Source: an uncultured Gemmiger sp.
GTDB taxonomy: Bacteria; Bacillota; Clostridia; Oscillospirales; Ruminococcaceae
Direction: 5' to 3'
Length of the DNA stretch: 37,978 nt
Assembly: GCA_944382785.1 (NCBI GenBank)
Contig: CALWNO010000025.1
Span: 1 to 37,978 of the forward strand
The notes under the pieces were generated by a model. It did not search any database. It was not told the DNA's origin and worked only from the letters and a program-made list of their open reading frames with translations. Shown here one piece after another: positions 22,392 to 31,611 of the stretch. The first letter of the stretch is position 1; every line of letters starts with the position of its first letter. The position numbers and the translations under genes are program-made.

Positions 22392-22854
22392 AATCTACCT
22401 CAAACAACTCCAAAAACTGGGCGCCGACACCGACGCCATGTGCAAGGTGGCCGTTTATGAGGGCGCCGGCGTGGTGGCGGACGCTGTGCGGGCGGAAATC
22501 CAGCAGATTCCCGACCAAAACAAGCCCCCCACTGCCGCCGAGGGAGGCATTTATACCGGCCTCTACGCTGACCAGAAAAAAGGCCTCGAAGAAGGCCTCG
22601 GCGTCACCCCCATCACCCAGCAGGACGGCGTCTGGAGCGCCCGTGTGGGCTTTGATGGCTACAATGAGCGCAAAACCCACAAATATCCAAACGGCCAGCC
22701 CAACCAGATGATCGCCGCCGCCACAGAGCGCGGCACTGCCTACCGGATCAAGACCCCATTCATCAAAAAGGCTGTCCAAAAGTGCCGCTCTCAGGCCGAA
22801 AAAGCCATGGAAAACGCCCTGGACAGCGAAATCCAAAAAATTATCAACAAGTGA
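22363..22854 (+). CDS. HK97 gp10-like tail/neck protein
   Basis: A 163-aa protein of the HK97-gp10 family (AEIYLKQLQKLG, VVYEGAG-type helix and VADAVRAEIQQIP, then RTPFIKKAVQK-like C-terminus, here KTPFIKKAVQK). It acts in joining head and tail or in tail termination. The start lies 29 bp inside the upstream gene. A strong terminator-like hairpin follows its stop. Confidence 0.85.
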   Translation: MAKVTANGAEIYLKQLQKLGADTDAMCKVAVYEGAGVVADAVRAEIQQIPDQNKPPTAAEGGIYTGLYADQKKGLEEGLGVTPITQQDGVWSARVGFDGYNERKTHKYPNGQPNQMIAAATERGTAYRIKTPFIKKAVQKCRSQAEKAMENALDSEIQKIINK

Positions 22855-22857
22855 ACA

Positions 22858-22889
22858 GCGCCCGGTGAAAAACCCGGGCGCTTTTTTTG
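22858..22889 (+). terminator. Hairpin before the major tail gene
   Basis: GCGCCCGG (22858-22865) pairs perfectly with CCGGGCGC (22874-22881), followed by TTTTTTT. Structurally it is a full rho-independent terminator, yet the late operon continues without a visible promoter. It stands directly before the abundant major tail protein, like the weaker hairpin before the capsid gene. Confidence 0.7.
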
Positions 22890-22903
22890 AAAGGAGAAAC
22901 CCT

Positions 22904-23569
22904 ATGGTAACCACTGGCTTTCGGAATATTTACGTTGCAACCTACTCCAACACCGGTCAGAAAGTCACCTATACCGGCCTGGCCAAGCTGGCCCGGGCAC
23001 GCTCTTTCACCCTGAGCGTGGACGCCAGCGACGACAACAACTACTACGCTGACGACGCCCTGGCCGAAACCGAGAGCGGCGCCAATTTCACCAGCGGCAC
23101 CCTGGAGCTCACGGTGGACGGTCTGAGCGGCGAAGAGGAGGCTCTGCTGTTTGGCCTGCCGGACGAGCAGACGGTACAGGTCAATGAATCCCCGATTCCT
23201 GTCTTGAACTATGGCGACGGCATGAATCCTCCCTTTGTGGGGGTGGCCGGCATTGTGCGGAAACAGCTGAACGGCGTCGTTAGTTACCGACCAATCGTGC
23301 TGCCCAAGTGTCAGTTTGTGCTGAGCGATGACTCTGCCAACACCGCCGAGGAGACCATCGAGTGGCAGGACCAGACTCTCAATGCCAACGTGATGCGGGA
23401 CGACACGGCCAACCGCAACTGGAAGATCATGCCCAAAGACCCTTGCACCACCCTGCAGGCAGCCATCGACTTCATCACCGCCGTCCTGGGCGGTGCCGCT
23501 GCCGCTGCTGCCTCCACTCTGTCTGAGGAACCCGTGGTCGAGCCCACCGAAACTGTCGCGTCCGTGTAA
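22904..23569 (+). CDS. Major tail protein, phi13-like
   Basis: A 221-aa tail-tube subunit with the family blocks NIYVATYSNTG, SVDASDDNNYYADDALAE, TSGTLELTVDGLS and YRPIVLPKCQF. The C-terminus is an Ala-rich, acidic tail. ATG 22904 has AAAGGAG 8 nt upstream; the open frame before it spans the hairpin. It would polymerise around the tape measure. Confidence 0.9.
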   Translation: MVTTGFRNIYVATYSNTGQKVTYTGLAKLARARSFTLSVDASDDNNYYADDALAETESGANFTSGTLELTVDGLSGEEEALLFGLPDEQTVQVNESPIPVLNYGDGMNPPFVGVAGIVRKQLNGVVSYRPIVLPKCQFVLSDDSANTAEETIEWQDQTLNANVMRDDTANRNWKIMPKDPCTTLQAAIDFITAVLGGAAAAAASTLSEEPVVEPTETVASV

Positions 23570-23581
23570 GGAGGGACTTCC

Positions 23582-24016
23582 ATGAACATCAACGATCGGA
23601 TCACCTACATCAACATTATGGGCCATGAGTGCCCCCTCTGCCTGACTGTGCGCGCGACCAAAGTTTTCCGTAACGCTTTTGGGATCAGTATCAAAAATAT
23701 TGACCAGCTGCTGGAAATCGCTGACGACGGCGAAAACGTGGACGTGGTTATGGAAAATCTGGTGCGGATTCTTCAGATTCTTCTGTATGGCGGCCGGGAC
23801 GCCGTTCAGTGCTGGTACAAAACGGCAGGCGAAAAAGCGCCCCAGCTTCCCGATTTTTCGACCGAAGATCTTCTGAATATCTACACCATGGGCGATATCG
23901 CCGAGCTGACCCAGAAGATCATGGCCGCCATCTCCGCTTCTTACCGGCAGGAGATTGAGTCCAAGCCGGTAAAAAACGCAGGCGAGGCGGTCAGCGACAG
24001 CAAAGCATCTGCCTGA
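23582..24016 (+). CDS. Tail assembly chaperone G
   Basis: A 144-aa helical protein that coats the tape measure before tube assembly. It ends with TGA at 24014-24016. Codons 131-132 hold the slippery heptamer A_AAA_AAC (23971-23977), where a fraction of ribosomes slip by -1 to make the longer GT form. Position between the major tail and tape measure genes is standard. GGAGG lies 8 nt before the ATG. Confidence 0.88.
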   Translation: MNINDRITYINIMGHECPLCLTVRATKVFRNAFGISIKNIDQLLEIADDGENVDVVMENLVRILQILLYGGRDAVQCWYKTAGEKAPQLPDFSTEDLLNIYTMGDIAELTQKIMAAISASYRQEIESKPVKNAGEAVSDSKASA

Positions 24017-24186
24017 CCGCCCCATGGTTTTTGTTTTTCGGCCTGCGGATCGGCCTGAGCCGACATGAGGTGATGTGCACCCCGGTGGGCGAGATGCTGG
24101 ATTATCTCGCCTGCCGGGCCATCGCCGCCGGCGAGGCTGAGCAGGTCGTTTATTGCGAGGTGGACGACCTCGCCCAAATCAGATGA
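23582..24186 (+). CDS. Tail assembly chaperone GT, -1 frameshift fusion
   Basis: Slippage on A_AAA_AAC at 23971-23977 moves reading into the frame that stays open to TGA at 24184-24186, giving about 201 aa. The added part contains the typical T-domain sequence PWFLFFGLRIGLSRHEVM and a short conserved helix region. Eight bases after the heptamer, GGCGGTCAG (23986-23994) pairs with CTGACCGCC (24013-24021) in a perfect 9-bp stem, the usual stimulator. The G to GT ratio controls tail assembly in lambda-like phages. The T region has no start codon of its own in the right place. Confidence 0.85.
23971..24021 (+). promoter_or_regulatory. -1 ribosomal frameshift signal
   Basis: Heptamer AAAAAAC at 23971-23977 is in the correct phase (A_AAA_AAC); the spacer to the 9-bp stem (23986-23994 with 24013-24021) is 8 nt, and the stem spans the G stop codon. 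All three elements are visible and correctly spaced. Confidence 0.85.
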
Positions 24187-24190
24187 GGAG

Positions 24191-27100
24191 GTGAGCGCCA
24201 CGGCAACCAACATCGGTCCCAAAATCTCGGTAGAGGGCGAGGCCGAATACCGCCGGCAGATGAACCAAATCATCGCCCAGCAGAAAGCCCTCGTCGCCGA
24301 GCTGAAAGCTACCACCAGCGGCTTTGCAGCAGACGCCACCGCCCAGGAAAAGGCACGGGCCAGCGGCGCCGTGCTGCAAAAGGAAATCAGCAACCTTTCC
24401 CAGGCTCTCAAAGAGCAGCAGGGCATGCTGGACAAGGCCGTCGCCAAGTACGGCGAAAACTCCAAGCAGGCTTTGTCTTACAAGGCCGCAGTTTATAACA
24501 CCACAGCCCAGATCAATGACCTGAAGAAGGAACTGGGCAGCGCCGGCAATGCCCTGGACGACACTGCAGACGCCATGGACAACGCCGGCCAGTCCAGCAT
24601 CAAGTTTGGCGATCTCATCAAGGCCAACGTCATCGCGGATTTTGTGGTGGACGGTATCAAGCAGGTGGCGTCTGCTGCCAAGGACCTGGCTTCCAGCTTT
24701 GTCCAGGCTGCCGCCGACGTCCGGGCAGAAAAAGCCCAGTTTTCCCAGACTTTCGGCGACCTGGCAGGCGAGGCCACCACGGCCATCCAGAACGTGGCCA
24801 CCACGGCCAACACGCTGCCCACCCTGCTGCAGCCAGCGGCCACGTCTATTTATGCCTTTGCCCGCTCTTCCGGCGCCACCACCGCCGAGGCCATGGACCT
24901 GATGAGTCAGTCCATGCAGGTGGCGGTGGACTCGGCGGCCTATTATGACCGGACGCTGAGTGAGACCACCGAGACCCTGCAGAGTTTTTTGAAGGGCAAC
25001 TATGAGAACGACGCCGCCCTGGGCGTCAGCGCCACCGAGACCACCCGAAACGCCGAGGCCATGAAGCTGTTTGGCAAGGAGTTCAACGACCTGAGCGAGA
25101 TCCAGAAGCAGCAGACCCTGCTGCAAATGGTCGTCGATGCCCAGGAGCTGTCCGGTGCCATGGGCCAGGCGGCCCGCGAGGCTGACGGCTGGGCCAACGT
25201 CCAGGGCAACCTGGACGAGGCCTGGCGGCAGTTCTCTGCCACCCAGGGCCAGGCCATGCTGGACGCGCTGATCCCGGTCATCCAGGAGGTCACAAACCTT
25301 CTGGTGGGGCTGACAGACGGCTCTTTGACCGCCGGAGAGGCCTTACAGCAGGCGTTTGGGTTTATCGCCGAGCAGGCCGCCGGGCTTGTGAGCCAGCTCC
25401 CGGCAGCGCTGGGAAATCTGGCCAGCCTCGGAGGATCTCTAGCGGCGAGCATTGTAGGAGAGCTTCCGTCTGCGCTGCAAATGATCGGCAGCATCGGCAG
25501 CTCGATTGCATCCGGCCTCAGCGCCGCGCTGCCGCAGATCCAGACGGCTGCCGCCGGTCTGGTGGACTCCCTGAAACAGGGCATCGAGGCGAACTTTCCC
25601 CAGCTATTGGACAGCGGCCTCCAGGCTCTCACCAGCTTCACGGCGGGCCTTCGGGAAAATATCGGGCAGATTGTGGACCAGGGATTGTCTCTGGTCCTTT
25701 CTCTTGCCCAGGGCATCGCGGACGGACTGCCATCTTTGATCGAGCAGGTGCCACAGATTGTCTCCAATATCGCAGGGATCATCAATGACAACGCACCCAA
25801 GCTGCTAAGTGCAGGTGTGCAGATTATTGTGACTTTAGGGCAAGGTTTAATCCAGGCTGTTCCTACTCTGTTGGAAAATATCCCGCAGATTGTCCAGGCT
25901 GTCTATGATGTCTGGAAGGCAATGAACTGGGTGCAGCTTGGCACCAATGTGATCGACGGAATCATAAATGGAGTAAAATCCCTGGCCTCGGGAGTTGGCC
26001 CCAGTATTCAATCTCTCGGGAATAAAATTATCGACGTTTTCAAAAGCACAGACTGGAAGCAGCTTGGATCAAATGTTGTAAATGGGATCATCAACGGCGT
26101 GAAATCTCTTGCATCAAAGGCTATTCCGGCCATCAAAAATCTCGGCAGCTCCATTATCGATGCTTTTAAAAACATCGACTGGCGTCAGTTGGGAAACGCA
26201 GTCATTACAGGCATCATCAACGTCATCGCAACAGCCTTTAGTTTTGGATCTGGCGTTATCCAGGCCGTGATTGGGCTGGCGGGAAGCATTGTCGATGCCT
26301 TTTTGAGCACCGACTGGCTGCAGCTGGGCCGGCAAATTGTTCAGGGCCTTATAGATGGCATCAAAGGTCTGGCATCCGGTGCAGTGGACGCCATTTTGGG
26401 CGTGGGTGACGGAATTGTCGCAGGACTGAAAAACGTCCTCGGCATCCACTCCCCGTCCCGTGTATTTAAAGGCATCGGCGAAAATCTGATGCAGGGCCTT
26501 GCCATCGGTATGAAGGACAGCTCGGGCGAGGTCATGGAGACGGTGGATGATATCGCCTCTGAGCTGGAAACCCGGTTTTCCGCCATCCAGGACACCCTGT
26601 CCAACCAGCAGAGCATTGCACAGCAGAGCTTTGACAACTGGCTGAGTACCGACGGCCAGGACGCCAGCAGCGCCGAAGTGGCCGCCCGACAGATTGAGTC
26701 TCTGACCCAGCAGCTCAGCGCCCAGCAGAGTGTCCTGCAGGCAGCCGAGCAGGCCTATACCAAAATTGTAGAGCTCTACGGCGCCGGCAGCGCCGAGGCC
26801 CTGAAATACCAGAAAACCCTGCTGGAGCAGGCCGGAGCCTTTGAGGATCTGCAGGACCAAATCGACCAGGTAAAACTGGACGAGATCACCGCCGGTTATG
26901 ATGATCTCAAAGAGTCGATGGACGCCGCCACCAGCCGGGCCAAGCTGGACTTTGACATCTGGCAATCGGAGTATGCCGACACGGCGACTGAGTCTGAAAC
27001 ACTCCAGCGGCAGCTGGAATATCAAAACGCTGAGCTGGAAAACCAGGCTCAGGTGGTGGAGCAGGCCAAGGCCACCTATCAGCAGCTCTGCGACACCTAT

Positions 27101-28285
27101 GGCGCCACCAGCGACGAGGCCCAGAGCTACATTGAGACCCTGGACAAGGAGATCACCACTTACGCCGACCTCAAAGACGGCGTAAAGGAGACCACCGAGG
27201 CCCTGGAAGAGTCCCAGGACAAGCTGCAGCAGCTGGTCGATGAAGCGGACAGCTTTTTCGACAGCGCCAAGAGTTTCACGAGCAGCATTTCCTCCCTGGG
27301 CGACAGCATCTCCGACCTTTTCGATAACCTGAAAAACAACCCGTTCAGTGACGGATCGGAAGCGGGCAGCTTCTTCGAGTGGGCGGGCGACGTAGTGGAC
27401 AATCTGCTGGACATTGGCAGCGGATTTGCAAGCCTCATTACGACCACAAAAGATTTCGGCGCCGCCTTGCAGGGGCTCCCCGCCATCGGGAACCTGCTCG
27501 GCGGCATTCTGGGCGGGGCCGATGGCGGCATTTTGGGCGTGATCGGTTCCCTGGGCACCAGCCTGGGAGGAATTGTTTCCACCATCACCGGTGCCGTCGG
27601 ATCGATCGGAACAACTTTTGCGGGCATGGCCGGGACGGCCGGCACCGCACTCAGCTCCATTGGCGCAGCACTTGCCGGGCTGGCAGGTGGGCCGGTGGGA
27701 GTAGCGGTAGCAGCGGTGGCCGCCCTGGGCAGCGCCTTTGTGGTAGCAACCGCGGACGGGAATACTCTGGGCGAAAAGATCTCGAATGTATTCGAGGGGA
27801 TTCGCACCACGATTACCAATGTAGTGTCAAGTGCCTTTAACTGGGGCAGAGACATGATCCAAGGCTTTATTGACGGCGTATCGTCCCTGGCTGGAACGCT
27901 TTTAAACGGGATCAAAGGCCTTGCAAAAGGGATTGCATCTTTCCTGCATTTCTCGCGGCCTGACCAGGGCCCTCTGCGGGAGTACGAACAGTGGATGCCC
28001 GACATGATCCAGGGCATGGCCAAAGGCATCCGGGACAACACCTGGATGCTGCGGGATGCCGCCGCAGACGCCGCGCAGCTGATCAACGACCGGATGACGG
28101 TGCCGGTAAATATCGCCGCAGCTGCATCCGGCGCCCAGCCCGCGCCGCGGAATGTGAGCTTTAGTTTTGGCAACATCGTGGTCAACGGCAGCGGCGTCAC
28201 CGACGTGGACGAGCTGGCTGACCGGGTGATCGACCGGTTGACCATGCAGGTGCAGCAAAAGGAGGCGGCTTATGGGCTGGTTTAA
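24191..28285 (+). CDS. Tail tape measure protein
   Basis: A 1364-aa protein, the longest in the prophage, that sets tail length and leaves with the DNA. After a coiled-coil start (about 1-130) comes a hydrophobic, Gly/Ala-rich middle with repeats built on D/N-W-x-Q-L-G and GIINGVKSLAS (about 575-750), an IHSPSRVF motif, a second coiled coil (about 830-1030) and a hydrophobic C-terminal part ending in a second FSRPDQGPLREYE motif. The start is GTG 24191, but AGGAGG overlaps it; an ACG at 24200 is correctly spaced and would begin ATNIGPK. Confidence 0.93.
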   Translation: MSATATNIGPKISVEGEAEYRRQMNQIIAQQKALVAELKATTSGFAADATAQEKARASGAVLQKEISNLSQALKEQQGMLDKAVAKYGENSKQALSYKAAVYNTTAQINDLKKELGSAGNALDDTADAMDNAGQSSIKFGDLIKANVIADFVVDGIKQVASAAKDLASSFVQAAADVRAEKAQFSQTFGDLAGEATTAIQNVATTANTLPTLLQPAATSIYAFARSSGATTAEAMDLMSQSMQVAVDSAAYYDRTLSETTETLQSFLKGNYENDAALGVSATETTRNAEAMKLFGKEFNDLSEIQKQQTLLQMVVDAQELSGAMGQAAREADGWANVQGNLDEAWRQFSATQGQAMLDALIPVIQEVTNLLVGLTDGSLTAGEALQQAFGFIAEQAAGLVSQLPAALGNLASLGGSLAASIVGELPSALQMIGSIGSSIASGLSAALPQIQTAAAGLVDSLKQGIEANFPQLLDSGLQALTSFTAGLRENIGQIVDQGLSLVLSLAQGIADGLPSLIEQVPQIVSNIAGIINDNAPKLLSAGVQIIVTLGQGLIQAVPTLLENIPQIVQAVYDVWKAMNWVQLGTNVIDGIINGVKSLASGVGPSIQSLGNKIIDVFKSTDWKQLGSNVVNGIINGVKSLASKAIPAIKNLGSSIIDAFKNIDWRQLGNAVITGIINVIATAFSFGSGVIQAVIGLAGSIVDAFLSTDWLQLGRQIVQGLIDGIKGLASGAVDAILGVGDGIVAGLKNVLGIHSPSRVFKGIGENLMQGLAIGMKDSSGEVMETVDDIASELETRFSAIQDTLSNQQSIAQQSFDNWLSTDGQDASSAEVAARQIESLTQQLSAQQSVLQAAEQAYTKIVELYGAGSAEALKYQKTLLEQAGAFEDLQDQIDQVKLDEITAGYDDLKESMDAATSRAKLDFDIWQSEYADTATESETLQRQLEYQNAELENQAQVVEQAKATYQQLCDTYGATSDEAQSYIETLDKEITTYADLKDGVKETTEALEESQDKLQQLVDEADSFFDSAKSFTSSISSLGDSISDLFDNLKNNPFSDGSEAGSFFEWAGDVVDNLLDIGSGFASLITTTKDFGAALQGLPAIGNLLGGILGGADGGILGVIGSLGTSLGGIVSTITGAVGSIGTTFAGMAGTAGTALSSIGAALAGLAGGPVGVAVAAVAALGSAFVVATADGNTLGEKISNVFEGIRTTITNVVSSAFNWGRDMIQGFIDGVSSLAGTLLNGIKGLAKGIASFLHFSRPDQGPLREYEQWMPDMIQGMAKGIRDNTWMLRDAAADAAQLINDRMTVPVNIAAAASGAQPAPRNVSFSFGNIVVNGSGVTDVDELADRVIDRLTMQVQQKEAAYGLV

Positions 28286-28994
28286 ATTCGGCGGTCACGA
28301 CTGCCGGGAGTTTGAGCTGCGCATCGAGCACTACCCCTCCATCCCGACACCGGAACGCCAGACCGAAGCCTTCCCGGTGCCCGGCCGAAACGGCACCCTC
28401 TACTATGACAAGGGCAACTTTGCCAATGTGACGGTGTCCTATGAGTGCTGGTTCCGGGCCTATGACCGGCAGCGGATTGTCCCCCAGCTGGGGCAGAAGA
28501 TCAATGCCTGGCTCCTGGGAGCTGGCACCCAGTACCAGCCCCTGCAGGACTCCTACAACCCCACTTTCCTGCGGATGGCCCGCGCTCCCCAGGGCGCCGG
28601 GGCTATCGTAAACAGATTCATGTTGCATGGCCGCTGCACTATTGACTTTGATTGCAAGCCGCAGATGTACCTGATCGACGGCCTGCGCCAGAGGCCGGTA
28701 GACAGCGGCGCAATCCTGATCAACCGGTATCCGTTCCCAGCTTTGCCCCTGATCCAGGTGACAGGCACCGGCACCGGGACGCTGACGGTGGGGCAGGTGG
28801 AGGTACAGCTCTCGGGGATGGTGGAAACCAAGCCTGTAGTGATCGACTGCGAACGCCAAAACACCAACGACCCACAGGACATTCTGTCGAGCAGCAACAT
28901 GGAGTGGCCCTCGCTGCCCGAAGGACAGACCCAAATCAGCTGGACCGGTGGCATCACAGCCGTCAGCATTGCCCCGAGGTGGTGGACAGTATGA
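28272..28994 (+). CDS. Distal tail protein (Dit)
   Basis: A 240-aa baseplate hub protein of the Sipho_tail/Dit group, with the conserved block GRNGTLYYDKGNFANVTVSY and the N-terminal FELRIEHYPS. It joins the tail tube to Tal and baseplate proteins. AAAAGGAGG stands 5 nt before the ATG, which overlaps the tape measure end by 14 bp. The stop overlaps the next ATG (ATGA). Confidence 0.88.
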   Translation: MGWFKFGGHDCREFELRIEHYPSIPTPERQTEAFPVPGRNGTLYYDKGNFANVTVSYECWFRAYDRQRIVPQLGQKINAWLLGAGTQYQPLQDSYNPTFLRMARAPQGAGAIVNRFMLHGRCTIDFDCKPQMYLIDGLRQRPVDSGAILINRYPFPALPLIQVTGTGTGTLTVGQVEVQLSGMVETKPVVIDCERQNTNDPQDILSSSNMEWPSLPEGQTQISWTGGITAVSIAPRWWTV

Positions 28995-30652
28995 CTTTTC
29001 CAAGACTTTTTGGCTCCACGCCCCAAAGCATGGAGACCTATAACAACTCTCTGGGCATGGGCACCCTGATCGACGCCACCTCCTGCAAGGTCACGGCAGA
29101 GCTGGACGGCATGTATGAGCTCCAAATCACCTACCCGATGATCGGCGAGCACTTTGCAGACCTGCAGGCCGGCAACGTCATTGTAGCGAAACCTTATCGG
29201 GACGCTCCCGGCGTTCAGCCGTTTACCATCTACAAGGAGTCGCGCCCCATGTCCGGGCAGGTGACCTTCTATGCCCAGCACATCGGGTACAAGGCCCTGG
29301 GGGTACCCATTCGGCCCATCAACGCCCAGAGCGCCCAGGAGGCTGTGTCCGCCATCACGGCGGCGGCCGTGATTGACCAGCCGTTTGACATCTCCACCGA
29401 TGTGGACAGCACCGTCCCGTTTCTGACGGGCAAGCCAACCGCTCTGCAGTCCATCCTGCTGGGCACGTCGAGCAGCCTGGTCACTACCTATGGAGCGGAT
29501 GTGTCGCGGGATGGGTACACCATCCGGCTCCTGCAGCACCTGGGCGCCGACCGTGGTGCCCGAATCGTCTACGGGCGCAACCTGATGGACCTGACCCAGG
29601 ACAAAAACATATCAAACGTTTATGACGCAGTCTATCCGTTTTACTCCAAAGTCCAGGACGACGGTACGGTGCAGCTGGTGGAGATCGACTCCACCCTGAT
29701 CCTACTGACGGCTGCCAGCAACGTGGCGGCCCAGAACGTCTACATCCTGGACTTGTCCAGTAATTTTGATGAGCCTCCCACCCCAGCCGATCTGCTGGCG
29801 GAAGCGCAGGACTATGTGGACAAAAACAGATCCAGCCTGACGGTGCCGGAGCTTAATCTCTCGCTGAAATATGTGGACCTGTCCCGCACCCAGGAATACG
29901 CTGACATGCAAAAACTGGATCACATCGAGCTGGGCGATACCGTCACGGTGCAGTACCCGGAACTGGGGGTCAATGTCACAGCCAGGGCGACAAAGCTGGT
30001 ATATGATGTGCTGCTGGGGGCTTATGAGAGCATCGGCGTGGGCGAGGTCAAGCCCACTGTGGCCGACACCATTGCCCAAAGCCAGGCTGCGTCTACTGGC
30101 TCCGGGCAGCAAATCCAGGTCCTTACCATCAAGACCAACCAGGCCACCCAGGCCGCGGGAAACGCCGCCAAGACTGCTACCGACTACATCACCGATGCCC
30201 GAGGGCAGGTGGCTTTTGGCAAGGCCGGGCTGGCGGCCGCTGTGTCCATGGGAGCCGACGGCCTGACCTTCACCGGCGTCAAAAACCAGACCGTCCTATG
30301 GCAAAACAGCAACCCCTCCAGAATGGCCGCCGGTACCCGCATCAATGTCGATTTGTCAGGGTATAACGTCATCACCATCGGGTGGATTGACAATCTGGGC
30401 GGGATCTACACCAACAAAGTGACGGGCGCAACGGTACAGTATCAGCCGGCGACAATCAACGGTCTGGAGCAACGCGGGTTTTATGTTTGGGATTCGGTCC
30501 GCATCCGCACCTTTACCCCCGACGCCGCAGGCATCACGTTCGGGGCGGGCGGCTGGCTGACCTCCACCCAGCAAAATGGGATTCCCGTGGGGGACCCCCT
30601 CCACGAAAACGCCGCCTGCTGTATCCCATTTGTCATCTATGGATTTATGTAA
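28991..30652 (+). CDS. Tail-associated protein (Tal, phage minor structural)
   Basis: A 553-aa tail tip protein. The first 350 residues match the prophage tail/endopeptidase N-terminal domain (GTLIDATSCKVTAELDGMYEL, YQHIG-like YAQHIGYKALG, ARIVYGRNLMDLTQ). The C-terminal part (about 375-553) is beta-rich and carries no recognisable peptidase or lytic motif. It forms the tail hub beneath Dit. The longer open frame upstream is a shadow of the Dit gene. Confidence 0.88.
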   Translation: MTFPRLFGSTPQSMETYNNSLGMGTLIDATSCKVTAELDGMYELQITYPMIGEHFADLQAGNVIVAKPYRDAPGVQPFTIYKESRPMSGQVTFYAQHIGYKALGVPIRPINAQSAQEAVSAITAAAVIDQPFDISTDVDSTVPFLTGKPTALQSILLGTSSSLVTTYGADVSRDGYTIRLLQHLGADRGARIVYGRNLMDLTQDKNISNVYDAVYPFYSKVQDDGTVQLVEIDSTLILLTAASNVAAQNVYILDLSSNFDEPPTPADLLAEAQDYVDKNRSSLTVPELNLSLKYVDLSRTQEYADMQKLDHIELGDTVTVQYPELGVNVTARATKLVYDVLLGAYESIGVGEVKPTVADTIAQSQAASTGSGQQIQVLTIKTNQATQAAGNAAKTATDYITDARGQVAFGKAGLAAAVSMGADGLTFTGVKNQTVLWQNSNPSRMAAGTRINVDLSGYNVITIGWIDNLGGIYTNKVTGATVQYQPATINGLEQRGFYVWDSVRIRTFTPDAAGITFGAGGWLTSTQQNGIPVGDPLHENAACCIPFVIYGFM

Positions 30653-30664
30653 AGGAGTGACAGC

Positions 30665-31486
30665 ATGACCAACACCCAAGTGGTCGATATCGACCTGGTG
30701 AATCCGGGCTATCAGGCCACGATTTTTGCAGTGGTGGGCGATATTTACAGCCGATTTGTAGAGATGCACCTGTACGCCGCAGGGCAGCCTTACACACCGC
30801 CCGAGGGTGTCCAGTGCGTGATTGGCTGGCGCCGGGGCCTGTATCGCGGCAGCTACTCCCAGATTATGGCTGAGCAGGATACCGCCCCCGAAACCCACCA
30901 GGCATGGCAGCTCCAGGATAACATCCTCACCATCGAGCTCAACTGGGAGATCACCTCTAAGTCCGGCCCGGTGGCGGTCAATGTGGCCCTGGTGGGGCTG
31001 GACGGCAGCCGTCTCCACACCTGGGAGCTGCAATGCCAGGTGCAGCCGGGCGCTGTAGCCGATGCCGAAGACCCAACGCTTCCAAATGAGTCGGCCTCGG
31101 CCGCTGCCGACCGGGCTGAAGCTGCGGCAGAAAAGGCCCAGGCCGCCGCCGAAGAGGCCCAGAAGGTTGTCTCTGAGTCCGGCGCCGTGATCACGGTCAA
31201 TGGGCAGGGCGGAAACGTAGAGCTTGACGCTGCCGACGTGGGAGCCGTAGCTCTGCCCGACAACGCCGTCCAGGCGCAGCCTGGCATGATCCTCTCTATC
31301 ACCGGCGTGGACCCTGACGGCAATATCACGACCGAGGCCGCCCCCATTCCCCTGGGTGTTGGCTTTTATGAGATTCCACAGGATACCATCCTCCCGCCCT
31401 ATCAGCGGCAGGAGGGTGCCCTGTATGGCAAAGTCCTCACCGACTTTACCCAGGTCACGCAGCTGGAATGGGGTGCCGGAGCGTGA
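30665..31486 (+). CDS. BppU-like baseplate upper protein
   Basis: A 273-aa protein. Residues about 1-125 match the N-terminal domain of BppU-type proteins (VVDIDLVNPGYQATIFAVVGD, ELNWEITSKSGPVAVNVALV), an Ala/Glu-rich coiled coil follows (about 140-175), and the end is a small beta domain. It would link the tail tip to the receptor-binding proteins. AAAGGAGTGA lies 9 nt upstream of the ATG. Confidence 0.8.
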   Translation: MTNTQVVDIDLVNPGYQATIFAVVGDIYSRFVEMHLYAAGQPYTPPEGVQCVIGWRRGLYRGSYSQIMAEQDTAPETHQAWQLQDNILTIELNWEITSKSGPVAVNVALVGLDGSRLHTWELQCQVQPGAVADAEDPTLPNESASAAADRAEAAAEKAQAAAEEAQKVVSESGAVITVNGQGGNVELDAADVGAVALPDNAVQAQPGMILSITGVDPDGNITTEAAPIPLGVGFYEIPQDTILPPYQRQEGALYGKVLTDFTQVTQLEWGAGA

Positions 31487-31593
31487 GCGAGATTGTGGGG
31501 GAGGAAATCAAACCCCGCCGGAAGATTTCGGCAAACCGCACAGTCTCGGCCAAGCGAAAGCTGAAACAGCTAAAGCAATCCGCAAAGCAGTGA
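31483..31593 (+). CDS. 36-aa basic peptide
   Basis: A small frame starting at GTG, overlapping the BppU stop (GTGA), encoding a Lys/Arg-rich peptide (KISANRTVSAKRKLKQLKQS). It fills the gap exactly to the ribosome site of the fibre gene (AAAGGAG at 31594-31600), which supports translation. The upstream ribosome site is weak. Function unknown. Confidence 0.45.
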   Translation: MSEIVGEEIKPRRKISANRTVSAKRKLKQLKQSAKQ

Positions 31594-31611
31594 AAGGAGC
31601 TGAAGTAAACG

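Noticed and set aside
24028-24072. Separate small gene starting at ATG 24024 after gene G
   Set aside because: Its frame closes after about 14 codons; the conserved T sequence lies in another frame reached by -1 slippage.
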